From assembly GCF_900113545.1 (NCBI RefSeq), contig NZ_FOPS01000004.1:1-64000 (forward strand): a DNA stretch of 64,000 nt, given 5' to 3'. How positions within the stretch are numbered: position 1 is the first letter of the stretch; every line of letters begins with the position of its first letter. Positions 52,222 to 60,914 of this stretch are shown here, in pieces. The position numbers were made by a program, and so were the translations under genes. The stretch is from Neisseria elongata subsp. elongata. GTDB lineage: Bacteria; Pseudomonadota; Gammaproteobacteria; Burkholderiales; Neisseriaceae. The notes beneath the pieces were generated by a model. That model saw only the letters and a program-made list of their open reading frames with translations, had not been told where the DNA came from and ran no database searches.

Positions 52222-53313
52222 TCAGCGGCGGCCTTCCACATCGATAATCAGCACTTCCGACTGCGAGCAGAGCCGCAGCGGGATGCCCCAGAAGCCGTAA
52301 CCGGAAGTAACGAAAAAGTGGCCGTTGCCGATTTTTTCATATCCGTAGTGCAGGCGGTTGATGGTGCGGACGATGAGGTTGGCCGGAAAAATCTGGCCGT
52401 TGTGGACGTGGCCGGAAACTTGGATGTCGATGGGCAGAGTCGAATGCAGTTCGATTTCCGAAGGGCGGTGGTCGAGCAGGACGACGGGTTTGGATGTATC
52501 GGCCTGCTCCAGCAGTTCGGCGGTTTTCAGACGGCCTTTGTCCAAATCGTCAGGACGGCCGATAACGGTCAGGCCGCCCGTTTCGATGATTCCGTCGTTT
52601 AGCACCGTGATGCCCGCCGCTTCGATGGCGCGGGTAATCTGCCGTTGTGCGCCGAACAGATCGTGATTGCCCAATGTGGCGTATACGCCCAGCGGCGCGC
52701 GCAGTTTGGACAGGTGCGGCTGCATGTGTTCGGCTTCGTAAGCGGCGGTGTCGTCGTCCATGATGTCGCCGGGCAGCAGGATGATGTCAGCTTTTTCCTG
52801 TTGCATGATGCCGGCCAGTTTGTCGAGTTGGCGCGCGCCGAACAGGATGCCCAGGTGAAGGTCGCTGGCTACGCCGATGCGCAGCGGTTTGGCCAAAGGC
52901 TTGTCCAATACCACGCGGTAGTGGCGGACGGTCGGGAGATAGGCATTGTAGAGCGACAGGCAGAACAGTGAAGCGACTACCGCCGGTGCGGCAATACGCA
53001 GGATGCGCCGGAGTTTTTCGTCGGCCACGCGCTGGCGCAGCAGCAGTTTCAATAACCAAGCAAACAAGGCGGCAAAGCCGGTATACAGCAGTAAGACCAT
53101 CCACAGTGCGGTCAGGCGGAAAGAGCCGTGCCACAGCCTGAGGAGGGAGAGGAGTATCAGGCCGTTGCCGAAGGCAAACAGGGCGAGGCAGAGCAACCGG
53201 CGGCCGCGTTTTTTCAGACGGCCTTCAAACTGCCAGCATAAGGCTTTGTAAAAACCGTAGGTAAACGGCTGCATCAATAAGACAAACAGGGTCAGGAAGG
53301 AGAGAAATTTCAT
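52222..53313 (-). CDS. Membrane-anchored metallophosphoesterase
   Basis: 363 residues from the ATG at 53313 (MKFLSFLTLFVLLMQPF). A 17-codon upstream extension is unlikely. Four N-terminal hydrophobic helices lie within about 1-125. A calcineurin-like domain follows with SDLHLG, LPGDIMDDD, TLGNHD and SGHVHNGQ, giving a full set of two-metal ligands. The layout matches YkuE/YaeI-type phosphodiesterases, some of which act on lipids or nucleotides. The substrate is unknown. Confidence 0.9.
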   Translation of the reverse strand: MKFLSFLTLFVLLMQPFTYGFYKALCWQFEGRLKKRGRRLLCLALFAFGNGLILLSLLRLWHGSFRLTALWMVLLLYTGFAALFAWLLKLLLRQRVADEKLRRILRIAAPAVVASLFCLSLYNAYLPTVRHYRVVLDKPLAKPLRIGVASDLHLGILFGARQLDKLAGIMQQEKADIILLPGDIMDDDTAAYEAEHMQPHLSKLRAPLGVYATLGNHDLFGAQRQITRAIEAAGITVLNDGIIETGGLTVIGRPDDLDKGRLKTAELLEQADTSKPVVLLDHRPSEIELHSTLPIDIQVSGHVHNGQIFPANLIVRTINRLHYGYEKIGNGHFFVTSGYGFWGIPLRLCSQSEVLIIDVEGRR

Positions 53314-53446
53314 GTATGAGTTGCGTGTGTGGTGATTCGGACGGATTGTAATGCCGTCCGACACGGGTGGCGGCAGGGTTTTATGATAAGAAAGCTGCCA
53401 CCCGGATGCATACCTCGGGACGGCTGAGAGCTGATGATGCGGGTGT

Positions 53447-54028
53447 TTAGTATTTTATGCGCACGCCCGCGGATACTTCGTGGGTGTGTACTTTTACACC
53501 GTCGAATTTGCCCCAGTGGTTGTAGCGGTAGCCCGCATCCAGGGCGATGTTTTGATTGATGTCGTAACCGATGCCCGTCATCACGCCCAAGCCGGTTTTG
53601 GTTTTGCGGGTTTCATAACGTTCGATAAAGTTTGAACTGTATTCCGTTGTATCAAACGATACGCGGTTGAGGCCTACGCGTGCGCCGACATAAGGTTTAA
53701 CAGGGGATTGCAGGTTGATGTCGTAAATGGCGGAAACACCGAGACTTTGGAATTTGGCTTTCGCGTCATAATTGGTGGAGCTGCTGATTCTGCCGCTTTC
53801 TTTGTGGGATTTGTAGTGGGTGTAGTCGGCTGCCACACGGAAATCGCCAAAGTCGTAACCGCCCGACAGGCGCGGACTGAAGCCTTTTGTCGTCACGCTT
53901 TCGCCGTAAGCCTTGCCTTTTACCGAAGCATGGCCGACATCACCTTGGATATAAAATCCACGGTGTTCGTCTGCCAGTGCGACGGCGGGAAGGGAAAGGG
54001 CAACCAGTGTAGTCAGAATTTTTTTCAT
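53447..54028 (-). CDS. NspA/Opa-family outer-membrane beta-barrel protein, copy 1
   Basis: 193 residues. The signal peptide is MKKILTTLVALSLPAVALA. The barrel strands match NspA in order: GFYIQGDVGHA, KGFSPRLSGGYDF, FRVAADYTHYK, PVKPYVGARVGLNR, LDAGYRYNHWGK, and the terminal SAGVRIKY with a final aromatic for BAM recognition. NspA itself has 174 residues, so the loops are longer here. It is expected to have 8 strands. It is a tandem paralogue of the next gene. Confidence 0.9.
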   Translation of the reverse strand: MKKILTTLVALSLPAVALADEHRGFYIQGDVGHASVKGKAYGESVTTKGFSPRLSGGYDFGDFRVAADYTHYKSHKESGRISSSTNYDAKAKFQSLGVSAIYDINLQSPVKPYVGARVGLNRVSFDTTEYSSNFIERYETRKTKTGLGVMTGIGYDINQNIALDAGYRYNHWGKFDGVKVHTHEVSAGVRIKY

Positions 54029-54098
54029 GATGTTGTTCCTCGTAGGTGGAAAAAATTATTGATGGCCATCAGGCTCTCTGCAACTGTTGGTTGTTTGG

Positions 54099-54127
54099 AT
54101 TGTATTGCGTTTCGTCTGTTACAACAA
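54099..54127 (-). promoter_or_regulatory. Predicted promoter of NspA-like copy 1
   Basis: On the minus strand TTGTTG (54127-54122), a 17-base spacer and TACAAT (54104-54099). The same layout occurs before copy 2. Confidence 0.5.
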
Positions 54128-54149
54128 TCACAGTTTTCATTGAAAAATT

Positions 54150-54186
54150 GCAAGCCGCCCGAAGTTTGGCACTTCGGGCGGCTTGC
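54150..54186 (-). terminator. Rho-independent terminator of NspA-like copy 2
   Basis: GCAAGCCGCCCGAAGT and ACTTCGGGCGGCTTGC form a perfect 16-pair stem with a 5-base loop. TTTTT follows on the minus strand. It contains no DUS, which is unusual here. Confidence 0.9.
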
Positions 54187-54209
54187 GTGAATACCGATGG
54201 TTTGAAAAA

Positions 54210-54791
54210 TTAGAATTTTACACGCACACCGGCAGATACTTCGTGAGAGTGTACTTTCAAGCCATCGAATTTGCCCCAGTGGTTGTAGCGGTAGCCGGCA
54301 TCCAAGGCAACATTTTGGGTGATGTCGTAGCCGACACCGGCCATCACGCCAACACCGGCTTTGGTTTTACGGAAAGATTCAGTTTCGTGGTAGCCGGTAG
54401 TACCCCGGAAATCGTCGCTATAAGAAATGCGGTTAAGACCCAAGCGTGCGCCGACATAAGGTTTAACCGGAGAATTTAAGTCGAAATCATAAATGGCGGA
54501 AACACCAAAGCTTTGGAATTTGATTTTTGCGTCAAATGTGTAAAGCGGATCGCGTTCATGTTCTTTCAAAGTTTTATAGTGGGTGTAATCGGCAGCTACA
54601 CGGAAATCACCGAAATCATATCCGGCAGACAGGCGCGGGCTGAAGCCTTTGGCACTGCCTTTACCGCCATCATCTTTGGTTTTAATGGTTGAGTGGCCGA
54701 GATCGCCTTGAACGTAGAAACCACGGTTGTCATCTGCCAATGCGACAGCGGGAAGGGAAAGGGCAACTAAGGTAGCCAGAACTTTTTTCAT
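54210..54791 (-). CDS. NspA/Opa-family outer-membrane beta-barrel protein, copy 2
   Basis: 193 residues. The signal peptide is MKKVLATLVALSLPAVALA. It is nearly identical to copy 1 in the strands (YDFGDFRVAADYTHYK, SPVKPYVGARLGLNR, LDAGYRYNHWGKFDG). It differs in the exposed loops (KTKDDGGKGSAKG and KEHERDPLYTFD against KGKAYGESVTTKG and KESGRISSSTNYD). The terminal SAGVRVKF is identical to NspA. In meningococci NspA binds factor H; whether this one does is unknown. Confidence 0.9.
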   Translation of the reverse strand: MKKVLATLVALSLPAVALADDNRGFYVQGDLGHSTIKTKDDGGKGSAKGFSPRLSAGYDFGDFRVAADYTHYKTLKEHERDPLYTFDAKIKFQSFGVSAIYDFDLNSPVKPYVGARLGLNRISYSDDFRGTTGYHETESFRKTKAGVGVMAGVGYDITQNVALDAGYRYNHWGKFDGLKVHSHEVSAGVRVKF

Positions 54792-54859
54792 GATGTCATC
54801 CTCAATAATTGGATAGAAAATTATTAGTAGTCAAACGGCTTGCAACCGCCGACGGGCCG

Positions 54860-54888
54860 ATTGTATTCTGTTATGAAGGTTTAAACAA
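54860..54888 (-). promoter_or_regulatory. Predicted promoter of NspA-like copy 2
   Basis: On the minus strand TTGTTT (54888-54883), a 17-base spacer and TACAAT (54865-54860). Confidence 0.5.
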
Positions 54889-54995
54889 CGTTAAGATGGT
54901 TTTGATATGGCTGGGAAGCTTCCACACAACAATAAAAAAGCGGAGCCGTATATTGGAGGCCGTCTGAAAACCATCTGCCGCAGCAATACAAAGAT

Positions 54996-56171
54996 TTATA
55001 AAAAGCATTGCAATAAATCGTTTAAAAACAACCGTCCCCGTTCGGTCGGGCGGAACACGGTCGGGTCGGTTTCCAGCAGACCTTTTTGCCTTGCCGTTTC
55101 GATTTGCGCCATGATTTTGGCGGCGGGTACGCCTGTGCGTTCCTGCAACATCGCGGCGGGTACGCCGTCGGTCAGGCGCAAGGCGTTCATCATGAATTCG
55201 AACGGCAAATCTTCGGCGGCGACGGTTTTGCGTTCAACGGCTTCACTCGGCTGACTTTGCATTAAGGCGAGGTAGTCGTTGGGATGGCGGCGGCGGACGG
55301 TGCGCTCGATGCGGTCGGGGTAGGAAATTTTGCCGTGCGCGCCCGCGCCTATGCCCAAATAATCGCCGAACTGCCAGTAGTTCAAATTGTGGCGGCACTG
55401 CATGGCGGGTTTCGCAAAAGCCGATGTTTCGTAGTGGACAAAACCCGCGCCTTCCAGCGCGCCGTGTACCGCGTCTTCGATGTCGAGGGCGGCTTCGTCT
55501 TGCGGCAAACCTTTCGGCGGCGTATGACCAAACGGCGTGTTCGGCTCCATGGTCAGATGATACGCGCTGATGTGTGTCGCGCCTGTGGCGATAGCGGTTT
55601 GTACGTCGTCCAATGCCGTCTGAACGGTCTGGTTCGGCAGGGCGTACATCAAGTCGATATTGACTTTATCAAATAATTTCAACGCAGTATCGATGGCGGT
55701 TAAGGCTTCTTTGCCGTTGTGGACGCGTCCTAGTCGCATCAGCATATCGTCGTTGAAACTTTGTACACCAATAGAAAGCCGCGTGATACCCGCATCTTTA
55801 AATCCTTGAAATTTCTCAATTTCAAACGTGCCCGGATTGGCTTCCAACGTAATCTCCGCTTCCGGCTGCAAGCGTAACAGCGAACGCATGCCGCTCAACA
55901 AACGGTCAATCGATTCCGCCTGAAACAGGCTGGGCGTACCGCCGCCGAAAAATATCGTTTCCACCGGCCTGCCCCAGATATTGGGCAATTCAAGCTGCAA
56001 GTCGGTCAGCAGCGCGTCGATATAGGCGGCTTCGGGCAGCCCGTTTTTCAGGCTGTGGGAATTGAAGTCGCAATACGGACATTTTTTGATGCACCACGGG
56101 ATGTGGATGTAGAGCGACAGGGGCGGCAGGGCGGTCAGTTGTCCGGGGCGTTGGAAAGTGATTTGGGTCAT
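54996..56171 (-). CDS. hemW: Radical SAM haem chaperone HemW
   Basis: 391 residues. The [4Fe-4S] motif CIKKCPYCDF has Cys27, Cys31 and Cys34, and FFGGGTPSLF and LSIGVQSFNDDML follow. It lacks the extra cysteine and tail of true HemN, so it is HemW, which transfers haem to membrane proteins such as respiratory enzymes. Haem binding uses the C-terminal domain. An AT-type DUS lies inside (55612-55624). The start has no strong ribosome binding site. Confidence 0.93.
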   Translation of the reverse strand: MTQITFQRPGQLTALPPLSLYIHIPWCIKKCPYCDFNSHSLKNGLPEAAYIDALLTDLQLELPNIWGRPVETIFFGGGTPSLFQAESIDRLLSGMRSLLRLQPEAEITLEANPGTFEIEKFQGFKDAGITRLSIGVQSFNDDMLMRLGRVHNGKEALTAIDTALKLFDKVNIDLMYALPNQTVQTALDDVQTAIATGATHISAYHLTMEPNTPFGHTPPKGLPQDEAALDIEDAVHGALEGAGFVHYETSAFAKPAMQCRHNLNYWQFGDYLGIGAGAHGKISYPDRIERTVRRRHPNDYLALMQSQPSEAVERKTVAAEDLPFEFMMNALRLTDGVPAAMLQERTGVPAAKIMAQIETARQKGLLETDPTVFRPTERGRLFLNDLLQCFL

Positions 56172-56188
56172 GGTATGTTTTTGGGATT

Positions 56189-56221
56189 GAGGTCGTCTGA
56201 AATTTTTTCAGACGGCATCTG
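56189..56221. terminator. Hybrid DUS hairpin upstream of hemW
   Basis: The left arm is mucosa type (GAGGTCGTCTGAA) and the right arm, read on the minus strand, is AT type (GATGCCGTCTGAA). It terminates the membrane-protein gene to the right. The stem carries a G-T/C-A mismatch set because the dialects differ. Confidence 0.65.
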
Positions 56222-56238
56222 TGGTATTAAGTTTCGTC

Positions 56239-57006
56239 TCAGATGGTTTTATTTGCCCGCTGCAAGGACACACCATATTGTTTTGATACTTTTTCAAAAT
56301 CGGCTGTGTCTTGTTGCGGGATGATGATAAAGGTGTAATAGTCGCTTCCTGTGTCTGCACTATAAAGTACTGCACCGGCGGCTTCAAATAAGGGATATAC
56401 GGCCCTTGCTAGCTGATCGGGCAGATCTTCTTCAAGCTGCTGTTCGGTCCAATTTAGGACAACATTAAAACGTTGCGCCATTTCTGTGATGCAGTCAATA
56501 AAACTTTCCCCGTCTTTCCAATCAACGGAAAACAGATGTGCGTAGTCTTCGAGATTATTGTGTAGGATGAAGCCTTCGGTTAAGAGGTTTTTGAATACGG
56601 CGGTTTCGTTATTTTTTTCCTGCGTATTATTTTCCCCGCTTTCATCTTCCCCTCTTAAGTCTTGATGGATATTTTCGATAATGATGCTAACGGTTTTCGG
56701 CCGGTCGCGGTAAATAACATCCAGCCAATGCCGGAAAAGTGTTTCATGATTTTTTAATGGGCGGAACAATGTATAAATAAACAAACAGATAAAAAATAAA
56801 GGGAACATCAACCATATCAATAAACGCAGTAAAACGACAATGACGGGCAGAAAAGGCTTTGAGACAAACAACAAAGTTTTAGAAATAAACAGTAACAAAA
56901 TTAATGACAAAGTTACTATAGACGACAATATCAAACGGATAGTTTGCATCAGCAGAATAAAGGGCAGCAAGAGCAGTTTCAAAAGTTGATGGCGGGAATG
57001 GGCCAT
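56239..57006 (-). CDS. Membrane protein of unknown function
   Basis: 255 residues from the ATG at 57006. AAGGAAAACG precedes it, and the 10-codon upstream extension is weaker. Three hydrophobic segments lie within about 7-85 (LLKLLLLPFILLM, LSLILLLFISKTLLFV, LLIWLMFPLFFICLFIYTLF). A soluble acidic domain with a charged linker (EDESGENNTQEKNNET) follows. The DNA is more AT-rich than its neighbours. The family is not recognised. It sits between rdgB and hemW. Confidence 0.78.
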   Translation of the reverse strand: MAHSRHQLLKLLLLPFILLMQTIRLILSSIVTLSLILLLFISKTLLFVSKPFLPVIVVLLRLLIWLMFPLFFICLFIYTLFRPLKNHETLFRHWLDVIYRDRPKTVSIIIENIHQDLRGEDESGENNTQEKNNETAVFKNLLTEGFILHNNLEDYAHLFSVDWKDGESFIDCITEMAQRFNVVLNWTEQQLEEDLPDQLARAVYPLFEAAGAVLYSADTGSDYYTFIIIPQQDTADFEKVSKQYGVSLQRANKTI

Positions 57007-57039
57007 AAATTCGTTTTCCTTTCGGTACAAGGACAATTA

Positions 57040-57081
57040 CAGGCCGTCTGAAAAGACGTTTTGGGGTTTTCAGACGGCCTG
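57040..57081. terminator. DUS hairpin terminator of rdgB
   Basis: CAGGCCGTCTGAAAA and TTTTCAGACGGCCTG, 6 bases past the stop. Confidence 0.75.
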
Positions 57082-57087
57082 TATACT

Positions 57088-57681
57088 TTATAAGGCTTCA
57101 ATTTTTCTCAACAATTCCCGCAACGCCTGCCCCCTGTGGCTTTCGGCGTTTTTGATTTCGGGGTCAAGCTCGGCGGCGGTGCAGTTGTGTTCGGGCAGGT
57201 AGAAATGCGGGTCGTAGCCGAAGCCGTGGGTTCCTGCGGCTTCGGCCTGCCATTGGCCGCGCCAGAAGCCTTCGGCGATGATGGGTTGCGGGTCGTTTTC
57301 GTGGCGGACGAGGACGAGGACGCAGACGTAGTAGCAGCTTTTATCGGCTTTGTCGGCGAGGTGGTCTGAAAGGCGCTTGTTGTTGGCGGTATCGGATTTG
57401 GGATTGGCTCCGGCATAGCGGGCGGAGAGGACGCCGGGTGCGCCGTTTAATGCGGCGGTGCAGATGCCGGAGTCGTCGGCGAGCGCGGGCAGGCCGCTGT
57501 GTTTGGCGGCATGGCGGGCTTTGGCGAGCGCGTTTTCGATGAAGGTGTGGTACGGCTCGGGGCATTCGGGCGTGTCGAACTGCGATTGCGGCAGGACTTC
57601 GATGTTCAAATCGGCAAAGAGGCGGGAAAATTCTTTGAGTTTGCCCGCGTTGCCGCTGGCGAGAACGATTTTTTCGAACAT
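57088..57681 (-). CDS. rdgB: XTP/dITP diphosphatase (RdgB/HAM1)
   Basis: 197 residues. LASGNAGKLKEF, the catalytic ALADDSGICTAALNGAPGVLSARYAG (landmark only in part: ADDSG) and GFGYDPHFYLP with SHRGQAL are complete. It removes inosine and xanthosine triphosphates from the nucleotide pool. TAAGGAAAACCC precedes the ATG. A 76-residue membrane protein gene lies 9 bases upstream and is probably in the same unit. Confidence 0.96.
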   Translation of the reverse strand: MFEKIVLASGNAGKLKEFSRLFADLNIEVLPQSQFDTPECPEPYHTFIENALAKARHAAKHSGLPALADDSGICTAALNGAPGVLSARYAGANPKSDTANNKRLSDHLADKADKSCYYVCVLVLVRHENDPQPIIAEGFWRGQWQAEAAGTHGFGYDPHFYLPEHNCTAAELDPEIKNAESHRGQALRELLRKIEAL

Positions 57682-57690
57682 GGGTTTTCC

Positions 57691-57921
57691 TTAGCGGGAT
57701 TGGTTTTGCTGTTCGCGCATTACTTTAGCGCGGGCGTGTTCGCGGACGAAGAGGCCGAGGCAGGCGACTTGGCCGAAGACGGCACCGAATGCGAATAGGA
57801 AGGCGGCGACGGCGAATTGTTTGCTTTGAATGGAAAGCAGGTACGCGCCCAGAGTTACCAATGCGATGAAGAGCAGGGTGAAGAGGACAGTCAGGATGAG
57901 GAAGGTTCGGCGTTTGGTCAT
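57691..57921 (-). CDS. Small two-helix membrane protein
   Basis: 76 residues with two membrane segments (about 6-29 and 36-58) and a basic C-terminus (REHARAKVMREQQNQSR). No family is recognised. It is 9 bases upstream of rdgB in the same direction. Confidence 0.72.
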   Translation of the reverse strand: MTKRRTFLILTVLFTLLFIALVTLGAYLLSIQSKQFAVAAFLFAFGAVFGQVACLGLFVREHARAKVMREQQNQSR

Positions 57922-57948
57922 GGCGGTAAACGGGGTTAGGTGGCTCGG

Positions 57949-57990
57949 GAGGCCGTCTGAAAAGCGGGAAATGCGTTTTCAGACGGCCTT
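57949..57990. terminator. DUS hairpin terminator of the phosphatase operon
   Basis: GAGGCCGTCTGAAAAGCG and CGTTTTCAGACGGCCTTTTT, just past the phosphatase stop on the minus strand. Confidence 0.8.
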
Positions 57991-57995
57991 TTTGT

Positions 57996-58463
57996 TTATC
58001 CTGCCGTTTCCAGCCTGTCGAGCAGGGCTTCTGCGGCGGCGGAGACGAGGCGGAAGGTTTCGGCGAAGTCGCCGGTGTACCAGGGGTCGGGCACGGCCTG
58101 ATAGCCGCTGTCGGGAATCAGGTCGGTGAGTTTGAACTGTTTTCCGGGGCGGCTGCCGAACTGCCGTTCCAGTTCGGCCAGGTTGTCGTCGTCCATGGCG
58201 ATGATGAGGTCGTAATGCGCCGGGTCTTTGCGGCGGATTTTGCGGCTGGAAAATCCGTCGGCGGCAATGCCGTGCGCCTTGAGTTCGGCCTTGGTGCCTC
58301 GGTGCATGCCTTCGCCGTCATGCCAGCCGGACGTGCCCGCGCTGGCGGTTTCGACGAGGTGCGACAGGCCGCGTTCGGCGGCTTGGTGGCGCAGGACGTA
58401 TTCGGCCATCGGCGAGCGGCAGATGTTGCCGAGGCAGACAAACAGGATGCGGTGTTTGTTCAT
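57996..58463 (-). CDS. Low-molecular-weight protein-tyrosine-phosphatase
   Basis: 155 residues. The P-loop is VCLGNICRS with the nucleophile Cys10 and Arg16, and the general acid lies in VPDPWYTGDF. Its ATG overlaps the stop of the upstream gene by 4 bases. A longer open frame continues across that gene but is out of register with it and is discounted. It may act on protein tyrosines or on small phosphates. No tyrosine kinase is in the window. Confidence 0.92.
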   Translation of the reverse strand: MNKHRILFVCLGNICRSPMAEYVLRHQAAERGLSHLVETASAGTSGWHDGEGMHRGTKAELKAHGIAADGFSSRKIRRKDPAHYDLIIAMDDDNLAELERQFGSRPGKQFKLTDLIPDSGYQAVPDPWYTGDFAETFRLVSAAAEALLDRLETAG

Positions 58464-59563
58464 GAGTGTCTGCCGTCGCCGTAGAGCGGGTTGTGGCCGG
58501 GCAGTTTGACCGCTTGCGAGTAGGTGGGCAATTCGTCGTTTTCGCCTATGGGGTCGTGCAGCAGGCGGATGTTTTCCACTTGGCATTCGGCCAGCAGGTC
58601 GAGGAAGTTTTGCTGCACGATTTCGATTTTGTCCATCGGCGAGAGCGGCCAGGTGAAGGTTTGCGGCTGGAGTTCGAACTGGCTGTCGGTGGCGTTGAAG
58701 CCGAATACGAGCCTGCCGCCTTCTTGTGCGGCCATAACGACGCCGACGCGCGGGCTTTGCAGGCGGATGGAGCGGATGGAGTTGGCGGTGAAAACGTCCA
58801 AAGCCATACGCAGGCGCATGTGGCCGGCATCGGTGAGTGCGGCGGGCGGGCTGTCGGGGGAGAGGGGGTTGGCAAACAGGGTTACGCCGGGGGCGGACAG
58901 GGCCTGCTGCCATACCTGCATCAGCGGCAGGGCGGCTTCTTGAAGGTTTTTGCCCAAGGCGGCGGTCAGTTCGCGGCCGCCGTAGCCCAGAGCGAAGGCT
59001 GCGCTGACGGATTGGCCTTCGACCAGCGGCAGGCTGTCGTTTTGCGGCAGCGAGGCGGCGAATTCTGCGGCGGCTTCGGCGTTTTGTTTGGCTTTGAACC
59101 ATTGTCCGGCGTTGATTTCGGAGATTTGTCCGGCAGTGAACAGTTGCGGCAGCCAGGTGGCGCGGGAGAGGGCGCGTGTGTGCGGGTAGTTGGCCAGGCA
59201 GACGGAGAGTTCGTGCGCGGGTGCGGCGGCGGTGAGGGCGGCGGCTTGTTTGCAGCCGGCAACCAGAATCACGGGCAGGGCGAACCATTGTATTTCTTCG
59301 TCGGTTTTGGCCTGCAATACGTCGTTGAGCGCGGCCATCATGGTGCCGTATGCGGCCTCGCTCGGGGTCATGCTGAGGGCGACGGAAAGGTTGAGGTAGA
59401 AATTTTGCGACAGCATGCCGTAAATCTGCGCGCGCAGTGCTTCTGCGGCCAGTTTGCCCTGTGCGCCGCCGCGCGCGGCCTGTTCGGCGTGCATCAGCAG
59501 TTCGCGTTTGACGGGTTCGGCGGGATAGGGGCGGGTGTCGGGGAGATAGCGGTGTTCTGACAT
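58460..59563 (-). CDS. Conserved protein of unknown function
   Basis: 367 residues, cytosolic, Ala- and Leu-rich, with no membrane segment or clear motif. It is translationally coupled to the phosphatase gene (ATGA overlap), suggesting a shared process. The upstream region has a TATAAT on the minus strand (59612-59607). The ORF overlaps a long antisense open frame, but the unit and ribosome context support this strand. I cannot assign a family. Confidence 0.78.
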   Translation of the reverse strand: MSEHRYLPDTRPYPAEPVKRELLMHAEQAARGGAQGKLAAEALRAQIYGMLSQNFYLNLSVALSMTPSEAAYGTMMAALNDVLQAKTDEEIQWFALPVILVAGCKQAAALTAAAPAHELSVCLANYPHTRALSRATWLPQLFTAGQISEINAGQWFKAKQNAEAAAEFAASLPQNDSLPLVEGQSVSAAFALGYGGRELTAALGKNLQEAALPLMQVWQQALSAPGVTLFANPLSPDSPPAALTDAGHMRLRMALDVFTANSIRSIRLQSPRVGVVMAAQEGGRLVFGFNATDSQFELQPQTFTWPLSPMDKIEIVQQNFLDLLAECQVENIRLLHDPIGENDELPTYSQAVKLPGHNPLYGDGRHS

Positions 59564-59630
59564 GGTGTTTCTGCCTTTGTTTTGATGTGTCGGGTGAAAG
59601 GCGGTGATTATAACGCAAACCGTATCTTGA

Positions 59631-59673
59631 AAGGCCGTCTGAAAGCATCGGGGCGTTTTTCAGACGGCCTTTT
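59631..59673. terminator. DUS inverted repeat upstream of pheA
   Basis: AAAGGCCGTCTGAAAG and TTTTTCAGACGGCCTTTT. It lies between divergent genes. Confidence 0.55.
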
Positions 59674-59748
59674 CCCGCCGCGTGGGGCGGAGGCGGGTTT
59701 TACGGTAAAATGGTGCCGATTTTACGACACCGGAAACAAGGAGCGACC

Positions 59749-60831
59749 ATGTCCGCCGAGCTGGAAAAACAACTGCTGCCGCACCGCAATGCGATAGACG
59801 AAATCGATGCCTCCGTTTTGAAGTTGCTGAACGAACGTGCCGTCCATGCGCGCGCCATCGGCGAATTGAAGGGGACGGGCGCGGTATACCGCCCCGAACG
59901 CGAGGCGCAGGTGTTGCGGCGGATTAAGGAATTGAACCGGGGCCCGCTTTCGGACGAAGGCGTGGCGCGGCTGTTCCGCGAAGTGATGAGCGAATGCCTG
60001 GCGGTGGAACGCCCGCTGACCATCACCTACCTCGGCCCGGCCGGCACGTTTACCCAGCAGGCGGCCGTCAAGCATTTCGGCCACGCCGCCGACACGGTGG
60101 GCTGCAATACGGTGGACGAATGTATGCGGCAGGCCGAATCCGATCAGGCCGATTATGCCGTCGTGCCGCTGGAAAATTCCACCGAAGGTTCGGTCGGCCG
60201 CACGTTGGATTTGCTGGTGTCCTCGCCGCTTCGTGCCTGCGGCGAAGTGGTGTTGCGCATCCACCACCAGTTGTTGCGCAACCGCGAGGGGTTGGACGGC
60301 GTGCAAACCGTTTACGGCCACGCGCAGGCCTTGGCGCAGTGCCACGACTGGCTGGGCAAAAACCTGCCGGACAGCATCGTCCGCGTACCGGTGTCGAGCA
60401 ATGCCGAAGCCGCGCGGCTGGCGGCGGCAGACGGTTCCGCGCTGGCCGTTGCAGGCATAACCGCCGCTGAAATCTACGGCCTCACCGTTTTGGCGCGGAA
60501 TATCGAAGACGAGCCGAACAACACCACGCGCTTTCTGGTGTTGGGCAAACAGGACACTGCGCCGAGCGGGCGCGACAAAACCTCGCTGCTGTTTTCCACC
60601 CCCAACCGCGCCGGCGCCGCCGCCGAACTGCTCACGCCGTTCAGCGAGGCGGGCATTTCGATGACCAAATTCGAAAGCCGTCCGAGCAAAACCGGCTTGT
60701 GGGAATATGTGTTTTTCATCGACATCGAAGGCCATAAGGACGACGAAACCGTCCGCCGCGTCTTGGCGCGTTTTGCCGAGCGCAACGTCTTCGTCAAAAT
60801 CATCGGCTCTTACCCCGTGGCCGTGCTGTGA
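59749..60831 (+). CDS. pheA: Chorismate mutase / prephenate dehydratase (P-protein)
   Basis: 360 residues from the ATG at 59749, preceded by AAGGAGCGACC. An in-frame ATG 13 codons earlier is rejected. AroQ-type mutase spans about 1-90 (RNAIDEIDASVLKLLNERA). The dehydratase spans about 95-275 (YLGPAGTFTQQAA, VPLENSTEGSVGRTLDLL, NTTRFLVL). The ACT domain follows to the end with the Phe-binding FESRPSK. It makes phenylpyruvate and is normally inhibited by phenylalanine. Confidence 0.96.
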   Translation: MSAELEKQLLPHRNAIDEIDASVLKLLNERAVHARAIGELKGTGAVYRPEREAQVLRRIKELNRGPLSDEGVARLFREVMSECLAVERPLTITYLGPAGTFTQQAAVKHFGHAADTVGCNTVDECMRQAESDQADYAVVPLENSTEGSVGRTLDLLVSSPLRACGEVVLRIHHQLLRNREGLDGVQTVYGHAQALAQCHDWLGKNLPDSIVRVPVSSNAEAARLAAADGSALAVAGITAAEIYGLTVLARNIEDEPNNTTRFLVLGKQDTAPSGRDKTSLLFSTPNRAGAAAELLTPFSEAGISMTKFESRPSKTGLWEYVFFIDIEGHKDDETVRRVLARFAERNVFVKIIGSYPVAVL

Positions 60832-60914
60832 TGGTGAAATTCAGGGAAACGCCCCGTGCGGCGGCCGCTTTCAGACGGCCTCCATGCCTTTAACACCCGA
60901 CTAAGGAACCAGAG

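Noticed and set aside
58466-59560. Plus-strand 364-codon frame opposite the 58.5-59.6 kb gene
   Set aside because: Gly/Val/Phe-rich mirror frame with no ribosome binding site. The minus frame is coupled to the phosphatase gene.
57996-59648. Open frame of 550 codons including the phosphatase
   Set aside because: The upstream part is Arg/Pro-rich antisense-like translation in a different frame from the coupled 367-residue gene. Only the last 155 codons are a real protein.
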